From Embleya scabrispora DSM 41855 (GTDB lineage: Bacteria; Actinomycetota; Actinomycetes; Streptomycetales; Streptomycetaceae), in NCBI RefSeq assembly GCF_000372745.1, contig NZ_KB889664.1:257665-321664 (forward strand): DNA of 64,000 nt. Direction: 5' to 3'. The notes beneath the pieces are model-generated. The model saw only the letters and a program-made list of their open reading frames with translations, was not told where the DNA came from and ran no database searches. Both the position numbers and the translations under genes were made by a program. Positions 1-8,428 of this stretch are shown here, one piece after another; within the stretch, counting starts at the first letter, position 1; each line of letters opens with the position of its first letter.

Positions 1-50
1 GGCCGCCCGCGTCCCAAGGCCCCGAGGCCCTGTCTCCGACGCCGAGGACT

Positions 51-692
51 TCAAGGACTCGACGTGCGCAGGCGCTCCGCCGGGCGGGGCGGGGCCGGGT
101 CGGCCACCGGGAGGTCGTACATCCGGAAGAGGCGGGCGCGGACCGCGGCCAGCGGGTACGTGTCGGGGTAGACGGCCAGCTTGAAGATCACGCCTTCCAA
201 GACGCTGCGCAGCGTGGCCTCCTCGGCGCCCGGGTCGGCCGCGCCGCGTTCGGCGAAGATCGCCCGGATGCCATCCTCGGCCGCCTCCAGCGCGGCCAGG
301 TTCGCTTGCTCGGCCTTGGCGTACGTCGCCCGGGTGGTCGGCTGCAACATGAGCGACAACAGGAGCCGCTGCACATCGACGCTCGCCGCCGCGCCCTGAA
401 GCGTCCGGTCGATGAGCCCGGCCAGTCGCTCGTCGGCGGTCCGCTCTCCCTCCAGGGGTGCGACCGCCCCGTACATGACCTGCAACGCCTCGGACAGCAA
501 CGTCTCCAGCAGCTCGTCCTTGGTCGAGAAGTAGTAGGTGACCAGACCCCTGGCGACCTCGGCACGGGAGGCGATCCGGGAGATGGTCGCTCCGGCGTAG
601 CCCCGCTCGGCGAAGACCACGAGCGCGGCGTCGAGGATGCACCGGCGCGAGCGCTCACGCAGCTCCTCGTTGGCCGAAGGCGTCCGTGGCAT
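51..692 (-). CDS. TetR/AcrR family transcriptional regulator
   Basis: A 213-residue one-domain repressor. Residues about 11-60 form the TetR helix-turn-helix (GATISRIASRAEVARGLVTYYF, ending in the typical YYFSTKDELLE); the rest is a helical ligand-binding domain that I cannot assign to a ligand. ATG at 692 was chosen because it follows a GGGGAGGGG ribosome-binding site and begins a normal TetR N terminus; a longer in-frame upstream extension is low complexity. No target gene is obvious: the neighbour downstream on this strand lies outside the window and the gene behind it is an unknown protein. Family assignment is secure; role is unknown. Confidence 0.9.
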   Translation of the reverse strand: MPRTPSANEELRERSRRCILDAALVVFAERGYAGATISRIASRAEVARGLVTYYFSTKDELLETLLSEALQVMYGAVAPLEGERTADERLAGLIDRTLQGAAASVDVQRLLLSLMLQPTTRATYAKAEQANLAALEAAEDGIRAIFAERGAADPGAEEATLRSVLEGVIFKLAVYPDTYPLAAVRARLFRMYDLPVADPAPPRPAERLRTSSP

Positions 693-960
693 TTGTCCCA
701 CCCCTCCCCAAGACACGCGACCTTTTGAGCCATTGTTCCGGACGCGTGGGCCGGAAACACCGCCGGCCCACGGATGCAGGGACGCCGCCGCCCGGCAGGT
801 GATCGAGGCGGCCGATCCCGGCCGCGAGGTCGCCGGGCTCCCAGCGACCGCTTCGGCGCCCGCGTCGCACACCGCCGCCCGCAGCCCGCCGCGTGCCGGC
901 GTGGGGCCGAGTGTCCGGCCGGCCGACGGACACGGCAGGTCGGGGCTCGAAGGCGGGTGG

Positions 961-1704
961 CTATGGCCTTCCCGGTGCGGATACGTTCGTCCACCACCAG
1001 GTTTCGAGGTCGTCGGCGTCCGAGGCTTCGGTCGGAGGGCGGTGTTCCGGGGGTGTGTCGACGGCGAGGGCCCGGGTGCGGCGGACGATGGCGCGCAGGT
1101 CGCGGACGGCGGGGATCTCGGCGAGTTCCTCGATGTCGTACGGGCAGCCGACCGGGCCGTCCAGGAGCGTGTGGCAGCCGTGCGAGTACCACGTGGCGAT
1201 CAGTTCCCGGTCGCCGTGCTGCTCGGCGGCGACCGCGAGTTCGCGAACCACGTCGATCAGCGGGACGGGCTGCGGGGCGATCGCGTCCGGGCCGCCGAGC
1301 CGGCCGGAGTCGACCATGCGCCGCCACAATCGCGAGCCCGCGTCGCAGTACAGCAACGGCGGATCGACGTAGCCGTCCTCGAGCCAGGAGGCGTAGCCGT
1401 CGAAGTCGTCGGCCTCCTCCGCGTCGTCGTCGAAGGTACGCAGCGCGGTGAACTCGGTCAACGCGTCGAAATGGTCGCGTCGTTGCGCGTAGTCCGGGTG
1501 CCGGTCGAGCGGGAACGCGTAGGTGAAGCGGCGGCGCACCAGGATGTCCATCACCCGGAAATGCGTGAACGAGCAGTCGAACCGGTCCTGGAACCCGTAC
1601 AGCACGGCGAACCACTCGCGCAGGCGCGGCTCGTCGGGCCCGTGGTGGGCGTGCAGAATCCTGATCGAGTCCTCCACCAGATCCTCGATCTCGTGCATCG
1701 ACAC
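961..1704 (-). CDS. Hypothetical protein, acidic, cytoplasmic
   Basis: A 247-residue soluble protein with no signal peptide, membrane segment or domain I recognise. It is rich in Asp/Glu and aromatic residues, with a DDDAEEADDFDGYASW segment mid-protein and a WWW near the C terminus. Its actinomycete-like codon use (mostly G/C third positions) across the whole frame supports coding. GTG at 1704 is preferred because a GGGAG sits about 7 nt upstream; an ATG two codons later is the alternative. It is transcribed in the same direction as the flanking TetR and dehydrogenase genes, but the gaps (about 270 and 220 bp) argue against one operon. Confidence 0.7.
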   Translation of the reverse strand: MSMHEIEDLVEDSIRILHAHHGPDEPRLREWFAVLYGFQDRFDCSFTHFRVMDILVRRRFTYAFPLDRHPDYAQRRDHFDALTEFTALRTFDDDAEEADDFDGYASWLEDGYVDPPLLYCDAGSRLWRRMVDSGRLGGPDAIAPQPVPLIDVVRELAVAAEQHGDRELIATWYSHGCHTLLDGPVGCPYDIEELAEIPAVRDLRAIVRRTRALAVDTPPEHRPPTEASDADDLETWWWTNVSAPGRP

Positions 1705-1815
1705 CGCGAACTCCCGCTTCTCGACTCCTCGTCCCGCCGGTGACCCGTGGGTGATCCGCCGGGATCCGCCGGGGGACGGCCCGGACGGTAGCGCTCCCGA
1801 CCGACAATCGACGAT

Positions 1816-1905
1816 GCGGCCGCGGACGACGGTGCCGTCACGGCTTTCGACCGGGCCGACGCCGACGGTGACGTACAGGACCTGCCCGAGGGCGTGCGAG
1901 TGCCA
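1816..1905 (-). pseudogene. Cupin-domain gene remnant
   Basis: Just beyond the dehydrogenase stop, one minus-strand frame reads about 30 residues typical of a single-domain cupin: a WHSHALGQVLYVT metal-binding strand with its HxH, followed by GVGPVESRDGTVVRG. Both the N-terminal part and the second cupin motif are missing, and no start codon precedes it, so this is a fragment of a lost gene. Small cupin proteins are commonly encoded beside zinc-dependent alcohol dehydrogenases, which fits its position. The match is by eye and short, hence moderate confidence. Confidence 0.5.
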
Positions 1906-1924
1906 ACGGCGGGCCGGGGACGGG

Positions 1925-2947
1925 TCACACGGTGAGAAGGGCCTTGATGGCGCGGCGTTCGTCCATGGCTCGGTAGGCGTCGGCGGCCTGGTCGAGGGGG
2001 AGGGCGAGGTCGAAGACCCGGCCCGGGTCGATCGTCCGGTTCCAGACCAGATCGATCAGCTTCGGCAGGTACTGGCGTACCGGCGCGGGCCCGCCGTGCA
2101 GGTGGACGTGCGAGAAGAACAGCTCGTGCCCGTCGAGGGCGACGTCGTGGGAGACGCCGACGTAGCCGATGTGACCGCCCGGCCGGGTGGAGCGGACGGC
2201 CTGCATCATCGACTCCTGGGTGCCGACCGCCTCGATCACCGAGTGCGCGCCCAGTCCGTCGGTCAGCTCCTTGATCCTGGCCACGCCCGCGTCGCCGCGT
2301 TCGGTGACGATGTCGGTCGCCCCGTACTCGATCGCGAGCTTCTGCCGCGGCTCGTGGCGGCTCATCGCGATGATCCGTTCCGCGCCGAGCCGCTCGGCGG
2401 CCAGCACCGCCATCAGCCCGACCGCGCCATCGCCGACGACCGCCACGGTCTTGCCCGGTCCGGCCTGGGCCGCGACCGCGCCGAACCAGCCGGTGCCCAG
2501 CACGTCGGACGCGGCCAGCAGGCCGGGAACCAGGTCGTCGTCGGGCATGCCGGGGGTGGCGACCAGCGTGCCGTCGGCCAGCGGGACGCGCAGCCGCTCC
2601 GCCTGCGCGCCGAGGGCGCCGACCGGTTCGCGCCGGACGCAGGAGGACTGATATCCGGCCCGGCAGATCTCGCAGGTGTTGTCCGAGGCGAAGAACGACC
2701 CGACCACGAACTGGCCCGGCTTGATCGAGCCGACCGCGCCGCCGACCTCTTCGACGACGCCCGCGTACTCGTGCCCCATCGGGGAGGGGCCGTCGACGGC
2801 CTCGATCCCGCGGTACGGCCACAGGTCCGACCCGCACACACACGTCGCCGACAGGCGGATCACCGCATCCGTCGGGGCGACGATCGTCGGCTCTTCACGC
2901 TGTTCCACCCGCACCTCGCCGGGGGCGTGCATCACGACACCGCGCAT
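1925..2947 (-). CDS. Zinc-dependent alcohol dehydrogenase (MDR family)
   Basis: A 340-residue medium-chain dehydrogenase. The N-terminal GroES-like domain carries the catalytic zinc ligands (VCGSDLWPYRG Cys and GHEYAG His-Glu) and a shortened Cys cluster (CEICRAGYQSSC) for the structural zinc. The Rossmann half has a VVGDGAVGLMAVLAAERLGA nucleotide-binding loop. The expected reaction is NAD(P)-dependent oxidation of an alcohol; the substrate cannot be read from sequence. ATG at 2947 follows AAGGAG at good spacing, removing 20 low-complexity residues of an upstream extension. A cupin remnant lies immediately downstream. Confidence 0.9.
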   Translation of the reverse strand: MRGVVMHAPGEVRVEQREEPTIVAPTDAVIRLSATCVCGSDLWPYRGIEAVDGPSPMGHEYAGVVEEVGGAVGSIKPGQFVVGSFFASDNTCEICRAGYQSSCVRREPVGALGAQAERLRVPLADGTLVATPGMPDDDLVPGLLAASDVLGTGWFGAVAAQAGPGKTVAVVGDGAVGLMAVLAAERLGAERIIAMSRHEPRQKLAIEYGATDIVTERGDAGVARIKELTDGLGAHSVIEAVGTQESMMQAVRSTRPGGHIGYVGVSHDVALDGHELFFSHVHLHGGPAPVRQYLPKLIDLVWNRTIDPGRVFDLALPLDQAADAYRAMDERRAIKALLTV

Positions 2948-3126
2948 GAGTTTGCTCCTTGCCTGTCGCCTGTCGCCTGTTGGAGGGCCGACCACCGGTG
3001 TGGCCACAGGGCCCTCGGGTCATTCAAGGACGGCCCCGGGTCGGGGACGGGTCCGGCGCGCGGAGCCGATCCCGTGTCACCCGCTTGCGCGCCCGAACCG
3101 GCTGCCGGGACCGAGCACCCCGTCGC

Positions 3127-3462
3127 TCACGAGCGGAGGCGCCACGCCATCCGGACAGCCTGATGTCTGGCGACCTTCCAGATCGTCCCGTCCGGTGCCC
3201 GCACGACGCCGCCGTAGCCCCAGAGCGACTTCGCCGCCGGCTTGAGCGACGTGGCGCCGGCGTCGAGGGCCGCGCCGATCAGGACGTCGACGTCGGCGGG
3301 CTGGGACACGGTGAGTGCCAGGGCGAACCCGCGGAAGCCGGTCGTGGGCGCGTCCGAGGCCCGCAGGCGCAGCTGTGTGTCCAGACCGAAGGCGGCGCTG
3401 TGGAAGCGGTGAGCGGCCGAGGGATCGGCCACGTCGAGGGTTACGGAAGCGATGGTTGCCAT
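3127..3462 (-). CDS. VOC-superfamily (glyoxalase-like) protein
   Basis: A 111-residue single-module vicinal-oxygen-chelate protein. It starts MATIASVTLDVADPSAAHRF and ends with the typical GGVVRAPDGTIWKV strand that supplies a metal ligand in many VOC enzymes. Small stand-alone VOC proteins act as dioxygenases, isomerases or drug-binding resistance proteins; nothing here decides between them. ATG at 3462 is taken as the start because it opens the first beta strand; upstream in-frame sequence is arginine-rich and unlike the family. It is divergent from the RsbQ-like gene. Confidence 0.85.
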   Translation of the reverse strand: MATIASVTLDVADPSAAHRFHSAAFGLDTQLRLRASDAPTTGFRGFALALTVSQPADVDVLIGAALDAGATSLKPAAKSLWGYGGVVRAPDGTIWKVARHQAVRMAWRLRS

Positions 3463-3664
3463 GCCCGTCACGCCAGGCGCGAGGCCGCGACCGACGCTTC
3501 TCGGATCCTGATCGATCCGGTCGCCGACGAACGGACCGGCGCTGCGCGATGCGGCCGCCGACCGGGCGATACGCGCATGCCTTCGGCCGGATCGGGGCAG
3601 CACACGCGGAGTGTCCGGTCACGGGTGGCGTGGTTGGTCGCGGGAGGAGTGCGACCATGGTCGG

Positions 3665-4465
3665 ATGCGTGTTCGGAGTGGGAATCATGTGCTGGTGTCC
3701 GGTCGCGAGGACGGCCCCGTCCTGTTGCTGGCGCACGGGTTCGGTTGCGACCTGAACATGTGGCGGCTTGTGGTGCCCGTGTTGGAGGAACGATTCAAGG
3801 TGGTGCGATTCGACCACGTCGGCGCCGGGCGGTCGGATCCCGCCGCGTGGGACCCCGAGCGGTACGCGACCCTGGCGGGCTACGCGGACGACGTCCTGGC
3901 CATCTGCGCGGAGGCGGAACTGCGGGACGTGGTGTTCGTCGGACACTCGGTGAGCGCCATGATCGGCGTCCTGGCGGCCATCCGTGAGCCCGAGCGGTTC
4001 GCCGGTCTGGTGCTGCTCACCCCCTCACCGTGCTACATCGACGACGGCGACTACCGAGGCGGGTTCAGCCGGGCGGACATCGAGGAACTGCTGGACTCGC
4101 TGGACAGCAACTACCTGGGCTGGTCGGCCGCGATGGCCCCGGTCATCATGGGCAACCCCGAACGCCCCGAGCTCGGCGAGGAGTTGACGAACAGCTTCTG
4201 CCGTACCGATCCGAAGATGGCCCGGGTCTTCGCGCACACCACGTTCCTGTCCGACAACCGCGCCGACTTGGCCGAGGTCGGCACGCCCACCCTGGTGATC
4301 CAGTGCCGGCACGACGCGATCGCGCCGCCGGAGGTGGGCCGATTCGTCCACGAGCGGATCCCGGGCAGCCGCATGGTCACGCTGGACGCCACCGGCCACT
4401 GCCCGCAGCTGAGCGCTCCCGAGGCGACCGCCGAAGCCATCGTCGACTTCGCGAGCAGACGATGA
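3665..4465 (+). CDS. Alpha/beta hydrolase, RsbQ-like
   Basis: A 266-residue alpha/beta hydrolase of the RsbQ type. HGFGCDLNMW and FDHVGAGRSD are hallmark segments. The catalytic triad reads as Ser95 (GHSVS), Asp217 (CRHDAIAP) and His245 (GHCPQ), nearly the same positions as Ser96/Asp219/His247 of Bacillus subtilis RsbQ. RsbQ makes or binds a small hydrophobic ligand that switches on the PAS-phosphatase RsbP in energy-stress signalling. Here the next gene is exactly such a PAS plus PP2C phosphatase, overlapping by 4 bp (ATGA), so the two are almost certainly co-translated partners. ATG at 3665 is chosen by family alignment; GGGAGGAG lies about 15 nt upstream, slightly far. Confidence 0.9.
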   Translation: MRVRSGNHVLVSGREDGPVLLLAHGFGCDLNMWRLVVPVLEERFKVVRFDHVGAGRSDPAAWDPERYATLAGYADDVLAICAEAELRDVVFVGHSVSAMIGVLAAIREPERFAGLVLLTPSPCYIDDGDYRGGFSRADIEELLDSLDSNYLGWSAAMAPVIMGNPERPELGEELTNSFCRTDPKMARVFAHTTFLSDNRADLAEVGTPTLVIQCRHDAIAPPEVGRFVHERIPGSRMVTLDATGHCPQLSAPEATAEAIVDFASRR

Positions 4466-5775
4466 TGTGCGCGTCCGGGGCGGATCCGGACGGCGGCGGG
4501 ACGGGCGGTGGGGACGGTCCCCCGGGCGGCGACGTCGCAGTCTTCGCGGCCCTGTTGGAGGACAGCGCCGAGGACCTGTACGAGAACGCACCCTGCGGTT
4601 ACCTGTCCACGCTTTTGGACGGCACGATCGTCAAGGTCAATGCCACATTGACGACCTGGCTCGGGCGCAGCCGCGAGGAACTCGTCGGCCGACGCCGGTT
4701 CGCCGACCTGCTGACCGTCGGCGGCAGGCTCTACCACGAGACCCACTTCGCGCCCCTGCTGACCATGCAGGGCGAGATCGGCGGCGTCGCCCTCGAACTG
4801 AAGGCCGCCGACGGCACCCGTCTGCCGGTCCTGGTCACCTCCCTGGTCAAGACGGGCGGTGACGGCCAACCCCTGCTGATCCGCACCACGATCACCGACG
4901 CCCGCGACCGTCGCGCGTACGAGGTCGAACTGATGCGCGCACACCGCGAAGTCGACGCGGAACGCGAACGTCTGCAACGCCTGGCCACCACCCTGCAACG
5001 CACCCTGCTGCCCCCGACGTTGTCCCGGGTTCCGGGCCTGGAGGTGGCCGCGTACTACCACATCGCCTCCGCCGACCGGGTCGGTGGCGACTTCTACGAC
5101 CTGTTCCCGCTCGCCGACGGCCGATGGGCGTTCTTCCTCGGCGACGTGTGCGGCAAAGGCGTCGCGGCCGCGGCCGTGACTTCGCTCGTGCGCTACACCC
5201 TGCGGGCGGCGACCGTGTACGACCCGGACCCGGTCGCGGTGCTGCGCAACCTCAACACCGTGCTCAACCACGAGTACCAGGGCGACGATCCGCGCTTCTG
5301 CACGGTGATCTTCGGCTTGATCAGTCCCGACCCCGGTTCGGACGGTCCCGGTTCCGGTCCGCTCACCCCCGACGCCCTCGGCTGCACCATCGTGCTCGCC
5401 GCGGGCGGCCACCCACCCGCGCTGCTCCTGCGCGCCGACGGCGGCGCCGAATTCCGGCCCACGCCCGGTGGGCAATTGGTCGGAGTCATCCCGGACGCGC
5501 ACTTCACGACCTCGACCGTGCGTCTGGAACCCGGCGGGACACTGCTCCTGTACACCGACGGCCTCACCGAGGCTCGTGTCCCGGGATCGATGGCCGACCG
5601 CTTCGGCGAGGAGGCGTTGTTCGACTTCGCCGCCGCCTTGGCTCCGGCGGGCGCCCGCGCCGCCGTGGACGCGGTCACCGACCTCCTGGCCTCCTTCGGA
5701 GCGGGCCTGGACGACGACGCCGCGATCCTGGCGCTGGGCGTCCCCCGCCGGAGCGCGGAGGAAGCGGCGGGGTAG
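4462..5775 (+). CDS. PAS-domain SpoIIE-type PP2C phosphatase, RsbP-like
   Basis: A 437-residue regulator. Residues about 33-148 form a PAS sensor (ENAPCGYLST, VNATLTTWLGRSREEL); about 150-182 is a charged coiled coil with ERLQRLATTLQRTLLPP; about 193-430 is a SpoIIE/RsbU-type PP2C domain with metal-binding motifs GGDFYD (208-213), GDVCGKG (227-233), LYTDGLTEAR and DDDAA. By family it should dephosphorylate an anti-anti-sigma factor (STAS protein). It overlaps the RsbQ-like gene by ATGA, mirroring the rsbQ-rsbP operon of Bacillus. No sigma or anti-sigma gene lies nearby, so its target must be elsewhere. Confidence 0.9.
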   Translation: MMCASGADPDGGGTGGGDGPPGGDVAVFAALLEDSAEDLYENAPCGYLSTLLDGTIVKVNATLTTWLGRSREELVGRRRFADLLTVGGRLYHETHFAPLLTMQGEIGGVALELKAADGTRLPVLVTSLVKTGGDGQPLLIRTTITDARDRRAYEVELMRAHREVDAERERLQRLATTLQRTLLPPTLSRVPGLEVAAYYHIASADRVGGDFYDLFPLADGRWAFFLGDVCGKGVAAAAVTSLVRYTLRAATVYDPDPVAVLRNLNTVLNHEYQGDDPRFCTVIFGLISPDPGSDGPGSGPLTPDALGCTIVLAAGGHPPALLLRADGGAEFRPTPGGQLVGVIPDAHFTTSTVRLEPGGTLLLYTDGLTEARVPGSMADRFGEEALFDFAAALAPAGARAAVDAVTDLLASFGAGLDDDAAILALGVPRRSAEEAAG

Positions 5776-5793
5776 CCCGGCCGGCCGGATCTG

Positions 5794-5828
5794 TAGACAC
5801 TGTCTACCGGTGTGGTAGACAGTGTCTA
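5794..5828 (+). promoter_or_regulatory. Double palindromic operator of the TetR/MFS pair
   Basis: Two 14-bp arms, TAGACACTGTCTAC (5794-5807) and GTAGACAGTGTCTA (5815-5828), are perfect inverted repeats around a 7-nt spacer. Each arm itself contains a 13-bp palindrome TAGACA-N-TGTCTA, so the site can be read as two operators with centres 21 bp apart. It lies directly on the start of the tetR gene; its last base is the A of the ATG. The two TAGACA boxes sit 17 bp apart and could also act as -35 and -10 of a leaderless promoter (inference). Confidence 0.8.
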
Positions 5829-6487
5829 TGGCACAGGAAGACTCTCTTCGGGAACGACTGATCGGCGTCGGAGTGGACGTCGTGATGACCGACGGCATCG
5901 CCGCACTGGGGCTGCGTGAGATCGCCCGCCGGGCGGGTGTGTCGCACGGGGCTCCGCGCAGGTACTTCGCGACCCATCACGCGCTGCTCTCGGCGATCGC
6001 CCAGCGCGGGTTCGCGGACCTGAGAGCCCGGTTCGAGGCCGCGACCGCCGCCGTCACATCGCCACGCGACCGGCTGGCGGCCCTCGCGCACACCTACGTC
6101 CGGTACGCGCTCGAGCATCGCGGCATGTTCGAGTTGATGTTCCGGCACGACCTGCTCGACAGCGGACCACACACATCGGCGCACGGGCCGCGGCTCCGGG
6201 AGTCCACCCTCCCGCTGTTCGAGACCATCGTCGCGCTCATCGCCGAATGCCGGACCGAGCCCGCGGGCCGGCGCCGGGACGACGTGCGGAGCAGTGCCGA
6301 GCCGCCGCCGGCGGTGACGGCCGCCGCGCTCTGGTCGAACCTGCACGGCATCGCCCAGTTGTGGGCCTGGGACAGCCTGCGACTCGCCCTCGGCACCCCG
6401 TCGGCAGGCCCGGCACCCGGTGGCGACCATCTCGAACTGCTCGTCACCGCGGCCCTCGACGCTCACCTGGGCCCGGCGCGCGCATGA
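5828..6487 (+). CDS. TetR family repressor of the adjacent MFS pump
   Basis: A 219-residue TetR protein. Its N-terminal helix-turn-helix includes LGLREIARRAGVSHGAPRRYF followed by ATHHALLSAIA; the C-terminal domain has the TetR_C features (ALEHRGMFELMFRHDL, AALWSNLHGIAQLWAW) seen in multidrug regulators. It overlaps the MFS gene by ATGA and sits on a double palindromic operator, the classic layout of a self-regulated efflux cassette. The start is either ATG 5828 or GTG 5822; neither has a Shine-Dalgarno sequence, and ATG 5828 would suit a leaderless mRNA. Confidence 0.92.
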   Translation: MAQEDSLRERLIGVGVDVVMTDGIAALGLREIARRAGVSHGAPRRYFATHHALLSAIAQRGFADLRARFEAATAAVTSPRDRLAALAHTYVRYALEHRGMFELMFRHDLLDSGPHTSAHGPRLRESTLPLFETIVALIAECRTEPAGRRRDDVRSSAEPPPAVTAAALWSNLHGIAQLWAWDSLRLALGTPSAGPAPGGDHLELLVTAALDAHLGPARA

Positions 6488-7938
6488 CGAAGAACATCCG
6501 GCGGCACCTCGCCCTGGCGGTCAGCGTGGCCGGTGCGATGATCGTCGCGCTGGACGGCACCGTGCTGCTCGTGGCGCAGCCCAGCCTGCAGCGCAGCCTC
6601 GGGGCGAGTGTGGCGCAGGTGCAGTGGACCAGTACCAGCTACCTGCTCGCGGTGGCCGGGCTTCTCGTCATCGCCGGGCGCCTCGGCGACCGCTACGGGC
6701 ACCCGCGGCTGATGTGCGTCGGCGTCCTCGGCTTCGGAGCCGCCTCGGGCGGGATCGCACTCGCCCCGGACGTCCGTTGGGTGATCGTTCTGCGCGCCGT
6801 ACAGGGGGTGTTCGGCGCACTGCTCCAACCCGCCACCCTCGCGCTGCTGAGCTCGGCCTATGCGCCGGACCGGCTCGGCACGCCGGTCGCCATTCGTACC
6901 AGCGCCATCGGGATCGCCGCGGCGGCCGGCCCCCTGCTCGGGGGCGTCCTCGTCGGCCACTTCGGCTGGCGCGCGGTGTTCTGGATCAACGTCCCCGTGG
7001 CACTGGCAATCGCAGTATCGACCCTCGCCCTGCGGGGGCCGACGCCCGCACGCGCCGGATCGCAGCGGCTCGACCTCGTCGGCGCGGCCCTGCTCGCGGC
7101 CACCCTCGCGGCCTTGGTGCACACGTTGGCCGACGTACCGGCGCACGGATGGACCGCCGCGCCGACGCGGCTCGGACTCGCCGCGACCGCCGGCATCGCG
7201 CTGGTGCTCGTCGTCCACGAACGCCGCGCCACGCACCCGATCGTGCCCCCGGCGGTGGCCCGGTCCGTACCCGTGACGGCCTCGATGCTGATCCTGCTGG
7301 TCACCACCGGCGGCATGTTCGGTGCGCTGTTCGTGACCTCCTTCTTCCTCCAGAACGTGCTCGGGCTCGGCCCGCTCGCCACCGGACTGCGGGTGCTTCC
7401 GCTGACCGCGCCCATGGTTCTGGGCGCGCCCGTCGCGAGCGCCGCGCTGCGCCGGTACGGACCGCGCCGCACCGCGATCGCCGGCATCCTGCTCGTCGTC
7501 CTCGGCATCGCCGCCCTGTCCCGGCTCGATCCGAACAGCACCTGGGTCCTCACCGGGACGGCCTTCGTCGGACTCGGCGCGGGCTTCGCCGCCGTGATGG
7601 TCACCGCCACCGGGACGGTCGTCGGGGACGCCCCGCCCGGATACGCCGGGGTCGTCGGCGGGCTCAAGCAGACCGCCATGAACGTCGGTCCGACCCTCGG
7701 GATCGCCGTCGCCGCGGGCCTGATGCTGCCCGGGTCGTCCGGGAGCGGGGCCGCGACCGCGATGCCCGCCTCGGCGATCGGCCCGGCCCTGCCGGCCCTG
7801 GCCGCACTCGCCGCACTCGCCCTGCTGCCGGCGCTGCTACTGCCCAGCGGCCGGCGCGATGCGACAGGTGACACGTCGACCGCAGCCGCCCGGTCCGCCT
7901 CCACCGCCGACCGATTGGAAGTACCTATGCATGACTGA
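6484..7938 (+). CDS. MFS multidrug efflux protein (EmrB/QacA, DHA2 type)
   Basis: A 484-residue integral membrane protein with about 14 predicted helices, the size and layout of the DHA2 drug:H+ antiporters. The opening segment MIVALDGTVLLVAQPSL, motif A GRLGDRYGHPR between helices 2 and 3, and the motif-C-like GPLLGGVLVGHFGWRAVFWINVP are all present. It overlaps the upstream tetR stop by ATGA and is expected to be co-transcribed and repressed by it. The substrate is unknown. Confidence 0.93.
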   Translation: MTKNIRRHLALAVSVAGAMIVALDGTVLLVAQPSLQRSLGASVAQVQWTSTSYLLAVAGLLVIAGRLGDRYGHPRLMCVGVLGFGAASGGIALAPDVRWVIVLRAVQGVFGALLQPATLALLSSAYAPDRLGTPVAIRTSAIGIAAAAGPLLGGVLVGHFGWRAVFWINVPVALAIAVSTLALRGPTPARAGSQRLDLVGAALLAATLAALVHTLADVPAHGWTAAPTRLGLAATAGIALVLVVHERRATHPIVPPAVARSVPVTASMLILLVTTGGMFGALFVTSFFLQNVLGLGPLATGLRVLPLTAPMVLGAPVASAALRRYGPRRTAIAGILLVVLGIAALSRLDPNSTWVLTGTAFVGLGAGFAAVMVTATGTVVGDAPPGYAGVVGGLKQTAMNVGPTLGIAVAAGLMLPGSSGSGAATAMPASAIGPALPALAALAALALLPALLLPSGRRDATGDTSTAAARSASTADRLEVPMHD

Positions 7939-8016
7939 TTCCCCGTCGTGCCCGTCTGCGTAGGTTGGTGGTCACGACGGAGCGCGACCACAGTGAACGA
8001 AACAGGGGAGAAAACG

Positions 8017-8364
8017 ATGACCGCCTACGTCATTGCCAAGCTGCGGGACGCCGCCCCGCACCCGGAGATCGCCGACTACATCGAGCGGATTCCCGCCACC
8101 TTCGAGCCGTACGGCGGTCGCTTCCTCGTGCACGTCACGCAGCACGAGGTGAAGGAGGGCACCTGGCCCGGGAGCGTCGTGATCATCGGCTTCCCCGGCA
8201 TCGCCGAGGCGCGGAGTTGGTGGGACTCACCTGCCTACCAGGAGATCGCACCGCTGCGCTCGCGGCACATCCAAGGCGACCTCATTCTGATCGACGGCGT
8301 GCCCGAGGGCTACGACCCGGCCGCCACCGCAAGGGCGATGCGCGAGGCACTGTCCGCCGAGTAG
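8017..8364 (+). CDS. DUF1330 family protein
   Basis: A 115-residue ferredoxin-fold (dimeric alpha/beta barrel) protein. MTAYVIAKLRDAAPHPEIADYIERIP, the GGRFLVHVTQHEVKEG strand, the IIGFPGIAEARSWWDSPAYQEIAPLR block and a DLILIDGV end strand match the DUF1330 family. The biochemical function of the family is not established. ATG at 8017 follows AGGGGAG at good spacing. It lies about 80 bp after the MFS gene on the same strand and might share its transcript. Confidence 0.88.
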   Translation: MTAYVIAKLRDAAPHPEIADYIERIPATFEPYGGRFLVHVTQHEVKEGTWPGSVVIIGFPGIAEARSWWDSPAYQEIAPLRSRHIQGDLILIDGVPEGYDPAATARAMREALSAE

Positions 8365-8428
8365 CCATGGGGTCGAGGCCGCGGCCGGTCCCGACGAACC
8401 GGCGGTGGCGGTTCCGGCGGGCGGGTGG

